Virus record (IMG/VR): IMGVR_UViG_3300008117_007044
Location: 1 to 62,894 of that record
Source of the DNA: a virus
Length of the DNA stretch: 62,894 bases
Strand: one strand, 5' to 3'
The notes under the pieces are model-generated. The model ran no database searches. It saw only the letters and a program-made list of their open reading frames with translations, and was not told the DNA's origin. This document shows, one piece after another, positions 26,885-36,156 of the stretch. Position numbers and translations under genes: made by a program. Within the stretch, counting starts at the first letter, position 1; each line of letters opens with the position of its first letter.

Positions 26885-27486
26885 GTGAAAATAATAAGGA
26901 GTTTGAGGAACTTTTACAATTATTAGAAAAACTAACATCAGAAGCAAATTCAAAAGGGTTGGATGTTGATTCCGAAGATGAATTAGATTCTTTGGTTTCT
27001 ATGTCATTTGATGACCTCAGTCAGGAATTTATTAAAGAATCAAAAACAACACATCTGAAAGTAAAAAAACTAAATGATGACGCGACTCTACCTTCATATA
27101 ATTACCCATCGGACTCAGGGTTTGATTTATACTCAACAATAGAAGTTGAAATACCCGCATTTGGTAGGGCTTTAATTCCGACAGGATTGAGTTTTCAGTT
27201 TCCCGAAGGATATGAAATTCAAATTAGGACAAAAAGTGGATTGGCAATCAATCAAGGTATTATGGTTTTGAATTCACCGGGTACAGTAGACCAAGGTTAT
27301 TCAGGAGAAATAAAGGTTCCCATTTTTAATACAAACAATTCCCCTTTCACAATAAATAAAAATATGAAAGTTGCTCAGGGTGTCTTATGTCCTGTGGTAA
27401 ACGGTAACTTTGTGAAAATTGAAGAAGTTGAAAGTTTTGACCAAACAGACCGTGGTGACAATGGGTTTGGAAGTACAGGTATTTAA
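26881..27486 (+). CDS. dut: dUTPase with N-terminal extension
   Basis: A 201-residue trimeric-type dUTP pyrophosphatase, converting dUTP to dUMP to keep uracil out of DNA. Motifs are in order: SDSGFDLYS (77-85), RTKSGLAINQG (116-126), GTVDQGYSGEI with catalytic Asp137, and the C-terminal RGDNGFGSTG (191-200). Residues 1-57 form an acidic extension (EDELDSLVSMSFDDLSQ) not needed for catalysis and not typical of phage dUTPases; it may be a protein-interaction tail. It overlaps the exonuclease gene by four bases. Confidence 0.93.
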   Translation: MSENNKEFEELLQLLEKLTSEANSKGLDVDSEDELDSLVSMSFDDLSQEFIKESKTTHLKVKKLNDDATLPSYNYPSDSGFDLYSTIEVEIPAFGRALIPTGLSFQFPEGYEIQIRTKSGLAINQGIMVLNSPGTVDQGYSGEIKVPIFNTNNSPFTINKNMKVAQGVLCPVVNGNFVKIEEVESFDQTDRGDNGFGSTGI

Positions 27487-27497
27487 AAACTTTTTTT

Positions 27498-27668
27498 ATG
27501 GGAAAATATTATGAAAATTTGGACACACTCGTAGAGCTAATAAAAAAATTAGATAAAAAACACGTTCTTGCCGAGTTCATTATAGATTGTATATCGTTAG
27601 CAAAAAAAGAACCGACCAAGACCGCACACGAAATAATTAAAGAATCTAAGAAAAAAAGATTAGAATAA
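27498..27668 (+). CDS. Small basic protein of unknown function
   Basis: A 56-residue ORF from ATG 27498 to TAA 27668, whose stop overlaps the next ATG (TAATG). Helical, with a hydrophobic core (VLAEFIIDCISLAK) and a Lys-rich end (KESKKKRLE). It fills the gap between dUTPase and the two-domain glycosyltransferase and is too short for standard ORF cut-offs. No family recognised. Confidence 0.6.
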   Translation: MGKYYENLDTLVELIKKLDKKHVLAEFIIDCISLAKKEPTKTAHEIIKESKKKRLE

Positions 27669-29299
27669 TGATTACAATAGGATATTCAACCCGAGAATCA
27701 AATTCCAAGCTAAAAGAATATTTTATAAAAAGCTCTGGTTTTAAAAAAAATCTTGTTATAGAAAAAGTAAATAACGGAGAAAAATCTCTATCAGAAATAT
27801 ATAATGAGATTATAAATGAAGCGACTACGGATATTGTCGTTCTATGCCACGACGATATAACCTTTGATACCTCCGCTTGGTATCCAAAACTATTGGAACA
27901 TTTTAATAATTCAGAGTTTGGTATTTTAGGTGTTGCGGGTACAACTCATATGCCTGAGAGTGGACAATGGTGGGAAAATCGTAGGAAGATGTATGGGATA
28001 GTAAACCACCAACAAGGTACAAAAAAATGGGAATCTAAGTACTCAGAACCCATCGGTAAAGATATTAAACCCGTAGTTGTTGTTGATGGATTATTTATAG
28101 CAATTCACAAAAAAAGAATAAAGAAAAATTTCAACGAAGAATTCAAAGGATTCCATTTCTACGACATTCCATTTTGTTTCGAAAACTATTTGGAAGGTGT
28201 TAAAGTTGGTGTAATAACTAACATAAGGATTACTCACCAATCTATTGGTATGACCAACGAACAATGGGAATCAAATCGACAATTGTTTGTGCAAAAGTAT
28301 TCTTCTAAACTACCACAAAAAATACAATTCGACAAAGATAAGGATAAAATAAATGTTTTACTTACTTGTCTAAATTTCAAGACTTTCACTGGTTCTGAAT
28401 TGTATGTCTATGAATTAGCTAGAGGTCTAAAGAAACTAAATTGTGACGTAACTGTAATGTCACAAATTGGTGGTCCACTTACAGATTTAGCTAAGAAAAA
28501 TGGGATAAAATGTTTGTCCTTTGAACAAGCTCCAGGTTTCAAATTGGGAGACGGTAAATGGGGATTCGATGATGGTAATGGGTACAAAGTTTCACAAGTG
28601 AACATGATGTACAGGGTGTCCGAAGTGAATTTTGATATAATTCACATTCAACACAAACCTGTAGCTGAAAGAATATTAAACTTTTATCCTGAAATTGATA
28701 AAATTTGTACAATTCATTCTGAAGTAATAGAACTGGAAAACCCTGTAATACACCCCTCCATAAAAAAATATATCGCAATAAGACCTGAAATAAAAGAAAA
28801 TCTAATATCCGAATTCCAAATACCAGAAAATGATATCGAAATAATTTACAATCCGATTGATGAATCAAAGTTTGTTAAATCTGATTTGAATGAGTCGGGA
28901 TATGTTTTGTTTGTTGGAACCTTAGATTATCTAAGGAGAGAAACTTTAATGGACCTAATTGAATATACTCAATCAATAAATAAAGAATTATGGGTTGTCG
29001 GAGAAAACAGGGGTAATTTTTTAGATGCAATACTCAGAGAACATAACGTAAAATATTTTCCTTCTACATGGAACGTTGAAAAATATTTGAAGGGTTGTTC
29101 CGAAACCGCAGGAATACAACTTGGAAGAACAACCATAGAGGGTTGGCTTTCGGGAAAACCAGGGTGGATTTATAAAGTTGATTCTTTGGGAGTAATTACA
29201 TCTAAAGAAAAATTTGACCCTCCGACAGACCTTGAAAAATACTATAGTTCAAATGTGGCTAACGAAATAAAAAATATGTATATAAAGATTTTATCATGA
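27668..29299 (+). CDS. Two-domain glycosyltransferase (GT2-like + GT4-like)
   Basis: A 543-residue fusion. Residues 1-215 are a GT-A domain: ITIGYSTRE at the start, then IVVLCHDDI (metal-type DD near 58-59) and a typical FYDIPFCFENYLEG acceptor-side motif. Residues 220-543 are a GT-B domain opening INVLLTCLNFKTFTGSELYVYE, with IHIQHKPVAE, YNPIDESKF and VLFVGTLDYLRRE. One TATTTAT lies inside the coding sequence (28092-28098), which I treat as chance. Two enzyme activities in one chain suggest sequential sugar additions. ATG overlaps the small upstream ORF. Confidence 0.8.
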   Translation: MITIGYSTRESNSKLKEYFIKSSGFKKNLVIEKVNNGEKSLSEIYNEIINEATTDIVVLCHDDITFDTSAWYPKLLEHFNNSEFGILGVAGTTHMPESGQWWENRRKMYGIVNHQQGTKKWESKYSEPIGKDIKPVVVVDGLFIAIHKKRIKKNFNEEFKGFHFYDIPFCFENYLEGVKVGVITNIRITHQSIGMTNEQWESNRQLFVQKYSSKLPQKIQFDKDKDKINVLLTCLNFKTFTGSELYVYELARGLKKLNCDVTVMSQIGGPLTDLAKKNGIKCLSFEQAPGFKLGDGKWGFDDGNGYKVSQVNMMYRVSEVNFDIIHIQHKPVAERILNFYPEIDKICTIHSEVIELENPVIHPSIKKYIAIRPEIKENLISEFQIPENDIEIIYNPIDESKFVKSDLNESGYVLFVGTLDYLRRETLMDLIEYTQSINKELWVVGENRGNFLDAILREHNVKYFPSTWNVEKYLKGCSETAGIQLGRTTIEGWLSGKPGWIYKVDSLGVITSKEKFDPPTDLEKYYSSNVANEIKNMYIKILS

Positions 29300-30006
29300 C
29301 AATTTTAACCGCGTCATATAATTGTGAAAATTATATCGAAAAATGTATATTCAGTTTAATGAGTCAAAGGTTCAGGGATTTCACTTGTTACATTACCGAC
29401 GATATGTCTACAGATAATACACGGGAATATATAAAAAGGGCTATCGAAAAAGATAATAGATTCATTTTGATTGAAAATCAGGAGAAACATTACCCACCCG
29501 GAAATTACAATCAGATAATAAATGGATTAAATTTACCTGATGAAGAGATATGTGTCGAGGTGAATGGTGATGATTGGTTAGCCAACCCAAATGTATTAGG
29601 AAAAATTGATGAAGTTTATAAAGATGAAGACGTCTGGATTACCAGTGGTTCTTTTAAATATCATGACGGTCGTCAAGGGTTTAATAGACCATTACAGACA
29701 ACAGAAAATCTCCGCAAGCAAGCATTCACATTATCCCATTTACGTACTTGGAAATCTTGGTTATGGAAAAAAATTAAAGACGAAGACCTCAGAGACCCAA
29801 ATGGAGTATATTGGCCTGTTGCTGGAGATGTTGCATTTATTTGGCCTATGGTTGAAATGGCTGGTCTCAAACATTTTAGGTACATATCAGATATCCTTTA
29901 CATTTATAATGAAGGGAACCCAATCAACGACCACAAAGTAAATTTCTCTAAAGTTATAGAAAATCATAATTTATTAAAAAATAAACAACCATATAAAGAA
30001 TTATAA
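29296..30006 (+). CDS. GT2-type glycosyltransferase
   Basis: A 236-residue GT-A enzyme. It starts MTILTASYNCENYIEKC, the classic GT2 nucleotide-binding strand-helix, with ITDDMSTDNT near 33-42 and the metal motif VEVNGDDWL (about 86-94). The C-terminal region has GDVAFIWPMVEMAG, typical of an acceptor pocket. It overlaps the upstream gene by four bases (ATGA). Donor sugar unknown. Confidence 0.85.
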   Translation: MTILTASYNCENYIEKCIFSLMSQRFRDFTCYITDDMSTDNTREYIKRAIEKDNRFILIENQEKHYPPGNYNQIINGLNLPDEEICVEVNGDDWLANPNVLGKIDEVYKDEDVWITSGSFKYHDGRQGFNRPLQTTENLRKQAFTLSHLRTWKSWLWKKIKDEDLRDPNGVYWPVAGDVAFIWPMVEMAGLKHFRYISDILYIYNEGNPINDHKVNFSKVIENHNLLKNKQPYKEL

Positions 30007-30008
30007 AA

Positions 30009-30662
30009 ATGAGCTTACATCAAAGAATTTTAGAACTGCACAAAGAAAGACCAATCAAAAAAATACTCCATTTGGGTGCACATTTGGGAAATGAAATTGA
30101 ATTTTATTTAAAATTGAATCCTGACTTGATTTACTGGTTCGAAGCCAATCCTGAATTGATTGAAGGTTTGGAAAAAAATGTTCTTAAACATTCTCACATT
30201 TCACAAAAAATTTTCCAAGTTGCAGTATCTAACGAAAACAAAGAGTTGGATTTCAACCTGATTTATAGTAATGATATGAGTAACACAGGTTGTTCTTCTT
30301 TGTTAGAACTAAAAGAACATTCCAAACAATATCCCCACATAAAAAAAATAAAGTCGGTAAAGGTACAATCCGTGAATATAGATGATTTTCTCAAAAAAAA
30401 TAACCTTGAGACAGAATTTGATTATGTGAATATGGATATTCAAGGTTCTGAATTTGATGTTTTGAATTCAAGTGAAATTTTATTTCAGCCCACTGACTTC
30501 AGAATTATACAATTAGAAACTTGTCAAATTGAAATGTATGCAGGACAAAAATTAGAGAAGGACATTGTAGACTTCATGCAATCAAAAAGATATAAAAAAA
30601 TATATTATCATCCATGGGCACATAATTGGGGGGATACTTTATTTTTAAATGATAAAAATTAA
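30009..30662 (+). CDS. FkbM-family methyltransferase (copy 1)
   Basis: A 217-residue SAM-dependent methyltransferase. Motif I is ILHLGAHLGNEIEFYL (about 20-35), followed by the YWFEANPELIEGL acidic-loop segment and an FDYVNMDIQGSEFDVL motif near 140. The last is characteristic of FkbM (MDIQGxE). FkbM enzymes O-methylate sugars or polyketide groups; in this island it most likely methylates a glycan. A second FkbM-type gene lies at 34414. Confidence 0.85.
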   Translation: MSLHQRILELHKERPIKKILHLGAHLGNEIEFYLKLNPDLIYWFEANPELIEGLEKNVLKHSHISQKIFQVAVSNENKELDFNLIYSNDMSNTGCSSLLELKEHSKQYPHIKKIKSVKVQSVNIDDFLKKNNLETEFDYVNMDIQGSEFDVLNSSEILFQPTDFRIIQLETCQIEMYAGQKLEKDIVDFMQSKRYKKIYYHPWAHNWGDTLFLNDKN

Positions 30663-30676
30663 ATTTATTTTACTCT

Positions 30677-31516
30677 ATGGGAAATAAAATTACTTGTCAT
30701 TTCATGGGTGGTTTAGGAAATCAATTGTTTCAAGCATCTCATGCATTAGCACAAGGGTGGAAACATAATAGAGAGGTTGAATTTCTCCCTTATTCCAACA
30801 CACCTGGTCAAGGAAGACCTGTACATAATTACACCAACAATGTTTTCCGAAATTTGAAATTCGTGGACAAAATGGAACACTACACAACAGTCCATGAAGG
30901 TCCCTTTGAATACAGCGAAATCAACCCGTTACAAGGAAATACATCCTTTTATGGATACTTTCAAAGCACCAAAAATTGGTTTGGTCTCGATGATAAAATA
31001 AGAGAAACATTTCAACCCTCATTGAATGTTGTTCAGGAACTAAGAGAAAAATATCCTCAACTGAACCAACCAAAAACCCTGTCTATTCACATCAGAAGGG
31101 GTGAATATTTACAATTTCCTGACATTCATCCAACCATATCAATAGAATATATTTCTGAAGCATTAAAATTGATTGGGGAATATTCCACAGTATTTCTTTT
31201 TACTGAGGATGAATCAAGGTGGCCTGGTAGTAGAGATTTCGTTATGAATAATTTTTCTTTTCCTAACGTTGTTTTTCCAAAAGAAAATGAAGATTGGAAA
31301 GAAATGTATCTTATGGGGCTTTGTGAAAATCATATAATTCCAAATTCTACTTTTTCGTGGTGGGCAACTTTTTTAAACAAAAACAAAAATAAAAAAATTA
31401 TTGCCCCGTCTACTTGGTTCGGACCTAAAGGACCGAATGCCAAAGATATTTTCGAGTCTAATTGGACCTTAGTTCCGACGGAATGGACCCAAGGAGGACT
31501 TATTAAACCAATATAA
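30677..31516 (+). CDS. GT11-like alpha-1,2-fucosyltransferase
   Basis: A 279-residue GT11 candidate. Characteristic elements are MGGLGNQLFQASHA at the N-terminus (10-23), the donor motif SIHIRRGEYL (136-145) and the C-terminal NSTFSWWATFLN (about 233-244), which together define the alpha-1,2-fucosyltransferase family. The donor would be GDP-L-fucose or a close analogue such as GDP-L-galactose. The GT10-like gene at 32769 and the GDP-mannose epimerase-like gene at 35056 belong to the same operon. Confidence 0.88.
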   Translation: MGNKITCHFMGGLGNQLFQASHALAQGWKHNREVEFLPYSNTPGQGRPVHNYTNNVFRNLKFVDKMEHYTTVHEGPFEYSEINPLQGNTSFYGYFQSTKNWFGLDDKIRETFQPSLNVVQELREKYPQLNQPKTLSIHIRRGEYLQFPDIHPTISIEYISEALKLIGEYSTVFLFTEDESRWPGSRDFVMNNFSFPNVVFPKENEDWKEMYLMGLCENHIIPNSTFSWWATFLNKNKNKKIIAPSTWFGPKGPNAKDIFESNWTLVPTEWTQGGLIKPI

Positions 31517-31529
31517 AAAAAATAACAAT

Positions 31530-32144
31530 ATGAGTTTCGGACACAGTTTGCACGTTCAAGGAATCAAAAGTTTCATAACTTCAAAAAAATACAACTTAGT
31601 TGGCGACGTTTTGGAATTTGGAACATTCACCGGAGGAAGTACCAAAGAACTTGCAAGTTCATTTCCTGATAAAAAAGTTTTCACGATAGACCATTTTATG
31701 GGGTTGGAGGAAACTAAAAAAGGTATACCCCAAACAAGCGATTGGGTAAAAGGGGCATTTTCAATTTACAACCCTCTTTATAAAGATATTCCGAATGTAC
31801 CCAAATCAATCGAAGAATTACAACAAAGATTTGTACCATACCCAAATATTCAAATGATTATAGAAGATGTTCACAAATTAAACGAACCATCCTTCTATGG
31901 TATTTCAAAAGTAGCAGTTTGTAATATTGACGTGGACATTTATGAACCGACTGTATCGTCCTTAGATTTTTTGAGCAAATGTATATGGGATGAAATTTTT
32001 ATTAGATTTGATGATTGGCATGGCGGGGAATCATACTTTGACAACCATGAAAGATTAGCCTTCAGAGAATGGGTTGAAAAAAATAATTATAAATTTGAAA
32101 TCACTCACGGTGGATTGTGTGGTGGGGTTTTCGTAAAAAGATAA
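31530..32144 (+). CDS. TylF-like SAM methyltransferase (copy A)
   Basis: A 204-residue class I methyltransferase. Motif I VLEFGTFTGGSTKEL (27-41) and VFTIDHFMGLEE (about 50-61) match TylF/macrocin-O-methyltransferase relatives, with VCNIDVDIYEPTVSSL near 128 and a RFDDWHGGESYFDNHERLA stretch that is almost the same in the next gene. It is 14 bases after the GT11 gene and 4 bases before its paralogue. Likely sugar O-methylation; substrate unknown. Confidence 0.75.
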   Translation: MSFGHSLHVQGIKSFITSKKYNLVGDVLEFGTFTGGSTKELASSFPDKKVFTIDHFMGLEETKKGIPQTSDWVKGAFSIYNPLYKDIPNVPKSIEELQQRFVPYPNIQMIIEDVHKLNEPSFYGISKVAVCNIDVDIYEPTVSSLDFLSKCIWDEIFIRFDDWHGGESYFDNHERLAFREWVEKNNYKFEITHGGLCGGVFVKR

Positions 32145-32147
32145 GAT

Positions 32148-32765
32148 ATGGTAAACACAAACCCCAATTTTAATTCTTGTACCATACCCACATTGTTGGA
32201 GATGAATAAAAAATATAATTTAGTTGGTGATGTATTAGAATTTGGAACATGTACTTGTCAAAGTGCCATTGAGCTTGCAAATTTATTCCCTGATAAAACA
32301 ATTTTTACTGTTGACCATTTTGAAGGACTAGAAAAATCTAAAAAACCACTTCCTCGCACAAGTGATTGGAGAGAAGGTTCTTTTGCTTTAGGTGCTTGGA
32401 ACGCAAAACATATAGTATTTCCCAAAACAATCGAAGAGGCCAAACAAAAGTTATCTGTAAAATCAAATATAAAGTTGGTTCTTTCAGATATACACAAACT
32501 TACTGAACCTAAAGATTATAATATAAATGAAATTGCTATTTGTAATGTTGATGTTGACATATATGAACCAACAGTTTCTTCATTAGAATTCTTGACAAAA
32601 TGCAAATGGTCCGAAATCTTCATAAGATTTGATGATTGGCACGGAGGGGAAGAAGAATATAATCACCATGAAAGATTAGCTTTCACTGAGTGGATTACAA
32701 AATACAAATACCACCACGAAGTTGTTCATGGTGGTGTATATGGAGGTGTAATTATAAAAAGATAA
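32148..32765 (+). CDS. TylF-like SAM methyltransferase (copy B)
   Basis: A 205-residue tandem paralogue of the preceding gene. Shared segments include GDVLEFGT (motif I), FTVDHFEGLE, NVDVDIYEPTVSSLEFLTKC and IFIRFDDWHGGE, with similar length throughout. N-terminal 15 residues differ, and the segment after motif I has FGTCTCQSA rather than FGTFTGGST, a possible change of substrate pocket. Retention of both copies suggests different acceptor positions. Confidence 0.75.
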   Translation: MVNTNPNFNSCTIPTLLEMNKKYNLVGDVLEFGTCTCQSAIELANLFPDKTIFTVDHFEGLEKSKKPLPRTSDWREGSFALGAWNAKHIVFPKTIEEAKQKLSVKSNIKLVLSDIHKLTEPKDYNINEIAICNVDVDIYEPTVSSLEFLTKCKWSEIFIRFDDWHGGEEEYNHHERLAFTEWITKYKYHHEVVHGGVYGGVIIKR

Positions 32766-32768
32766 TAT

Positions 32769-33602
32769 ATGGAAAAAGTAACAATTAGAAAGGTATCAGA
32801 CTGGTGGGGTGAATACGATTGTTCATCAAACCGCAACATGCCAAAATATTTACGTTGGCTATCAAGAGAGACACAAGACCCATACACGGTCAGTGTATAT
32901 GTAGACAATTACATAAAGGATTGGGGTTTTAATGACCCATCACGGGAAAAAATTGGATGGTTACTCGAGTCACCTCAAATGAATGAACATACCATCAAAG
33001 TCCTCGTAAATGATTTGGAGAAGACTCGGGAACATTACAAATGGATTTTCACTTGTATGGATAGTTTGTTGGAACTAGGTGCACCGTTTGTTTATAACAT
33101 TTCGAATGCCGCTCCTTGGATATATCCACAAAATAGAGCAATCCACCCCAAAACAAAATTGGTCTCTATGATTGCATCTAACAAAGGATGGTTGAGAGGT
33201 CATCAAAATAGATTACAATGGGTTGAAAGACTTAAAGATAAAGTTGACTTGTTCGGTACGGGTAGACCAAACCAACTCAAAGATAAAGAAGACGGATTGA
33301 AAGATTATATGTTCTCGGTTGCTATTGAAAATGATAACTCCGACACGTATTTTACTGAAAAACTTACTGATTGTTTTGCGATGGGTACTATTCCAGTTTA
33401 TTATGGTTCAAGGAAAGTTGTTGACAAATATTTTGACCCAACTGGTGTAATCTTTTTGGAAGACGACCCAGACTTATCAAGCTTGACCACAGAAAAATAT
33501 CAATCTATGATGCCGGCAATTGAAAGAAATTTCAGAAAAGCTAATGAACTTCCAGTTGCGGAAGATTATATGTGGGAAAATTATCTAAAAAATTTATTCT
33601 AA
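32769..33602 (+). CDS. GT10-like alpha-1,3/4-fucosyltransferase
   Basis: A 277-residue GT10 candidate. The donor-binding block, about residues 183-212, carries the family pattern AIENDNSDTYFTEKL and FAMGTIPVYYG. Upstream, SMIASNKGWLRGHQNRL and FGTG match the hydrophobic/loop region of bacterial alpha-1,3-fucosyltransferases. Donor is expected to be GDP-L-fucose or analogue. No GDP-mannose 4,6-dehydratase or GDP-fucose synthase is visible in the window, so the donor comes from the host or is the product of the epimerase at 35056. Confidence 0.88.
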   Translation: MEKVTIRKVSDWWGEYDCSSNRNMPKYLRWLSRETQDPYTVSVYVDNYIKDWGFNDPSREKIGWLLESPQMNEHTIKVLVNDLEKTREHYKWIFTCMDSLLELGAPFVYNISNAAPWIYPQNRAIHPKTKLVSMIASNKGWLRGHQNRLQWVERLKDKVDLFGTGRPNQLKDKEDGLKDYMFSVAIENDNSDTYFTEKLTDCFAMGTIPVYYGSRKVVDKYFDPTGVIFLEDDPDLSSLTTEKYQSMMPAIERNFRKANELPVAEDYMWENYLKNLF

Positions 33603-33603
33603 T

Positions 33604-34413
33604 ATGAAATATTTGGTATTGGGTTCTGCGGGCCAAATAGGTGCAGAACTTTGTAAATTCTTGAAAAATAATGGAAATGAAGTAATAGAATTCGATATTG
33701 TGAACTCCACAGAAGAAGATTTACGAATTCCTGATGTGTTGGATTCTATAATCCCCAAAGTCGATTTTGTTATGTTCTTAGCATTTGACGTCGGAGGTTC
33801 TAGATACCTCAAAAAATACCAACACACTTATGAGTTTATTGAAAATAATACAAAACTAACTCTATACACATTTCAAACTTTGAAAAAATATAACAAGCCA
33901 TTCATCTTTGCATCTTCACAGATGGCCAATATGTCATATTCCCCTTATGGAATTACAAAGTCTCTCGGTGAAACATTTGCAAAAATTCTCGGTGGTTTAA
34001 CTGTCAAATTTTGGAACGTGTATGGTCCTGAACATGATTTGGAAAAGTCACACGTAATTACTGATTTTATCATCAAAGCCAAGCAAGGAAACATTACTAT
34101 GATGACTAATGGAACGGAACAACGACAATTTCTACATGCTGAAGATTGTTCAAATGCTTTGTATATCCTTTCTCAAAAATATAATGAAATTGACAGAACT
34201 CAGAATTTACACATTACAAATTTTGAGTGGAATTCAATTTTGGAAGTTGCTGAAATTATATCAGAATACATCCCTTGTAATGTCTCACCATCTAACGAAA
34301 TCGATACTGTTCAGTTAGACAAAAGAAATGAACCCGACCCTTATATATTAAATTTTTGGAACCCAAAAATTAGTCTCAGAGAGGGTATAAAAAAAATTAT
34401 AAATGAAATGTAA
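33604..34413 (+). CDS. NAD-dependent epimerase/dehydratase (short SDR)
   Basis: A 269-residue sugar-nucleotide SDR. The NAD-binding motif is YLVLGSAGQIGAEL (GxxGxxG) at 3-16, the catalytic-type pair is in SYSPYGITKSLG (YxxxK) and an IFASSQMAN strand precedes it. It is somewhat short for an extended SDR (usually 300-350). It abuts the GT10 gene and a FkbM gene, so it likely remodels a sugar nucleotide for this island. Exact substrate cannot be read. Confidence 0.8.
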   Translation: MKYLVLGSAGQIGAELCKFLKNNGNEVIEFDIVNSTEEDLRIPDVLDSIIPKVDFVMFLAFDVGGSRYLKKYQHTYEFIENNTKLTLYTFQTLKKYNKPFIFASSQMANMSYSPYGITKSLGETFAKILGGLTVKFWNVYGPEHDLEKSHVITDFIIKAKQGNITMMTNGTEQRQFLHAEDCSNALYILSQKYNEIDRTQNLHITNFEWNSILEVAEIISEYIPCNVSPSNEIDTVQLDKRNEPDPYILNFWNPKISLREGIKKIINEM

Positions 34414-35052
34414 ATGTTACATAATATTGTAAGACAGAAACTCTCAGAAATTTCGAACTTAGTTTTGTTCGACATAGGTGCTTGTGATTTCAGCGAAGGA
34501 ATAGGTTTCAAGAGAACTTTTCCAAATTCAGATGTTTATTCAATCGAAGCTGACAAAATAAACTACGAAAGACATTATCGCGTTGCAAATAAGTTTGGGG
34601 TAAAAACATTCAATGTCGCATTTTCAGATGAAAACGGAACCGCAACATTCTACCCAAGTATTTTTGAAACTAAAAAAAATATTGATTGGAGATATGCTGG
34701 TTCAATCGTAAAACCACTATTAAAAGAAAACACAAATGAAGCTCTCAATCATACTGTGACATATGATATAAACGGATATGAGGTAGAAACTATCAGACTT
34801 GACACTTTCTGTATGAAAAATAATATACCAAAAATTGATTATATTCATATAGATGTCGAAGGTGCTGAGGATAAAGTTTTATCTTCTATGGGAAGATTCA
34901 AACCCTACTTTATTTACGCAGAAACAGCACATTTAGATGTAAAAAGCTATGAAAATAAATTGAATCTCAAAGAATTTGATATGTTGATGGAACAATTAGG
35001 GTACAAGATTTATCAAAGATTCGAATCTGATACATTATACAATAAAATCTAA
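34414..35052 (+). CDS. FkbM-family methyltransferase (copy 2)
   Basis: A 212-residue SAM-dependent methyltransferase. Motif I is LVLFDIGACDFSEGIGF (about 16-32), then VYSIEADKINYERHY, then YIHIDVEGAEDKVLSSMG (IDVEGAE, the FkbM signature, about 149-155). It is only distantly similar to the copy at 30009, so not a recent duplicate. It starts directly at the stop of the SDR gene. Confidence 0.85.
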   Translation: MLHNIVRQKLSEISNLVLFDIGACDFSEGIGFKRTFPNSDVYSIEADKINYERHYRVANKFGVKTFNVAFSDENGTATFYPSIFETKKNIDWRYAGSIVKPLLKENTNEALNHTVTYDINGYEVETIRLDTFCMKNNIPKIDYIHIDVEGAEDKVLSSMGRFKPYFIYAETAHLDVKSYENKLNLKEFDMLMEQLGYKIYQRFESDTLYNKI

Positions 35053-35055
35053 TTT

Positions 35056-36156
35056 ATGAAACAAAAAAAAGTAGTAGTGTTAGGAGGTGGTGGATTTATC
35101 GGTGGTCATTTGGCCAAACGATTAAAAAACGAAGGAGCACATGTAAGAATCTGTGATATCAAAAAACATGAATATTTCTTCCAAAACGAAATTTGTCATG
35201 AATTTATCTTAGGGGATTTAACAGACCCTAAGGTTGTTGACCTCGTTATAGAAGAGGGAGTTGATGAATTATATCAATTAGCCGCAGATATGGGCGGTGC
35301 ACTATACATTTTTACAGGTGAGAACGATGCAAATTTGATGCATAATTCATCTTTGATAAATTTGAATGTTGCTAGTGAATGTGTAAAAAAGAAAGTAAAA
35401 AAAGTTTTTTATTCCTCGTCAGCTTGTATGTATCCTGAACATAACCAATTGGATGCAAGTAACCCAAACTGTGAAGAAAGTTCGGCTTATCCAGCAAATC
35501 CCGATTCTGAATATGGGTGGGAAAAACTATTTTCAGAAAGAATTTATTTGGCCTACCATAGAAACTATGGATTGGATGTACGTATTGCCCGATTCCATAA
35601 TATATTTGGACCCCAAGGAACTTGGCAGGGGGGACGTGAAAAATCACCAGCGGCTATGTGTAGAAAAGCAGCAGAATTGCCCGATGGTGGCGAATTAGAA
35701 GTTTGGGGTAACGGACAACAGACAAGGTCATTCCTCTATGTTGATGAATGTATTGAAGCCGTTCTCAGACTAATGTATTCGAAATTTACAGGACCTGTAA
35801 ACATAGGTAGTGAAGAAATGGTGACAATCAATCAATTAGCACAAATGGCTATTGAATTTTCAGGAAAAAATATTAAAATAAAAAATATAGAAGGTGAAGA
35901 ATTCTTCAAAAAGTATGGTTTCAAATGTCCTTTAGGTGTTAAAGGTAGAAACTCAGATAATAAACTCTTTAGAGAAAAAATTGGATGGGAGGTCAGTCAA
36001 CCTCTATCATTAGGTCTAAGAAAAACCTTCAATTGGATAAAATCACAAATTGACACAAAAGAAAAAGAAACTCCATGGATTTATGAAAGTCCCGATGGTG
36101 GAAAAACGGTCTATAAACGAGAACCCTCTAAAACAAAAAAAATCAAAGTTAAATGA
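35056..36156 (+). CDS. GDP-mannose 3,5-epimerase-like enzyme
   Basis: A 366-residue extended SDR closely resembling plant/bacterial GDP-mannose 3,5-epimerase (GME). NAD motif VLGGGGFIGGHL (8-19). Tyr153/Lys157 (SEYGWEKL) are the YxxxK pair. The special GME residues are present: Cys124 in SSSACMYPE (as Arabidopsis C145) and Lys196 in GGREKSPAA (as K217), with RFHNIFGPQGTW between. The predicted reaction is GDP-D-mannose to GDP-L-galactose and/or GDP-L-gulose. In an operon with GT10 and GT11 this suggests supply of an L-hexose donor. C-terminal 30 residues are Lys-rich. Confidence 0.85.
   Translation: MKQKKVVVLGGGGFIGGHLAKRLKNEGAHVRICDIKKHEYFFQNEICHEFILGDLTDPKVVDLVIEEGVDELYQLAADMGGALYIFTGENDANLMHNSSLINLNVASECVKKKVKKVFYSSSACMYPEHNQLDASNPNCEESSAYPANPDSEYGWEKLFSERIYLAYHRNYGLDVRIARFHNIFGPQGTWQGGREKSPAAMCRKAAELPDGGELEVWGNGQQTRSFLYVDECIEAVLRLMYSKFTGPVNIGSEEMVTINQLAQMAIEFSGKNIKIKNIEGEEFFKKYGFKCPLGVKGRNSDNKLFREKIGWEVSQPLSLGLRKTFNWIKSQIDTKEKETPWIYESPDGGKTVYKREPSKTKKIKVK

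Noticed and set aside
28092-28098. TATTTAT inside the two-domain glycosyltransferase gene
   Set aside because: In the middle of a coding sequence with no start codon of a new gene nearby; treated as chance.
29606-29941. Plus-strand ORF of 111 residues in another frame
   Set aside because: It lies entirely inside the GT2 gene, which has clear catalytic motifs.
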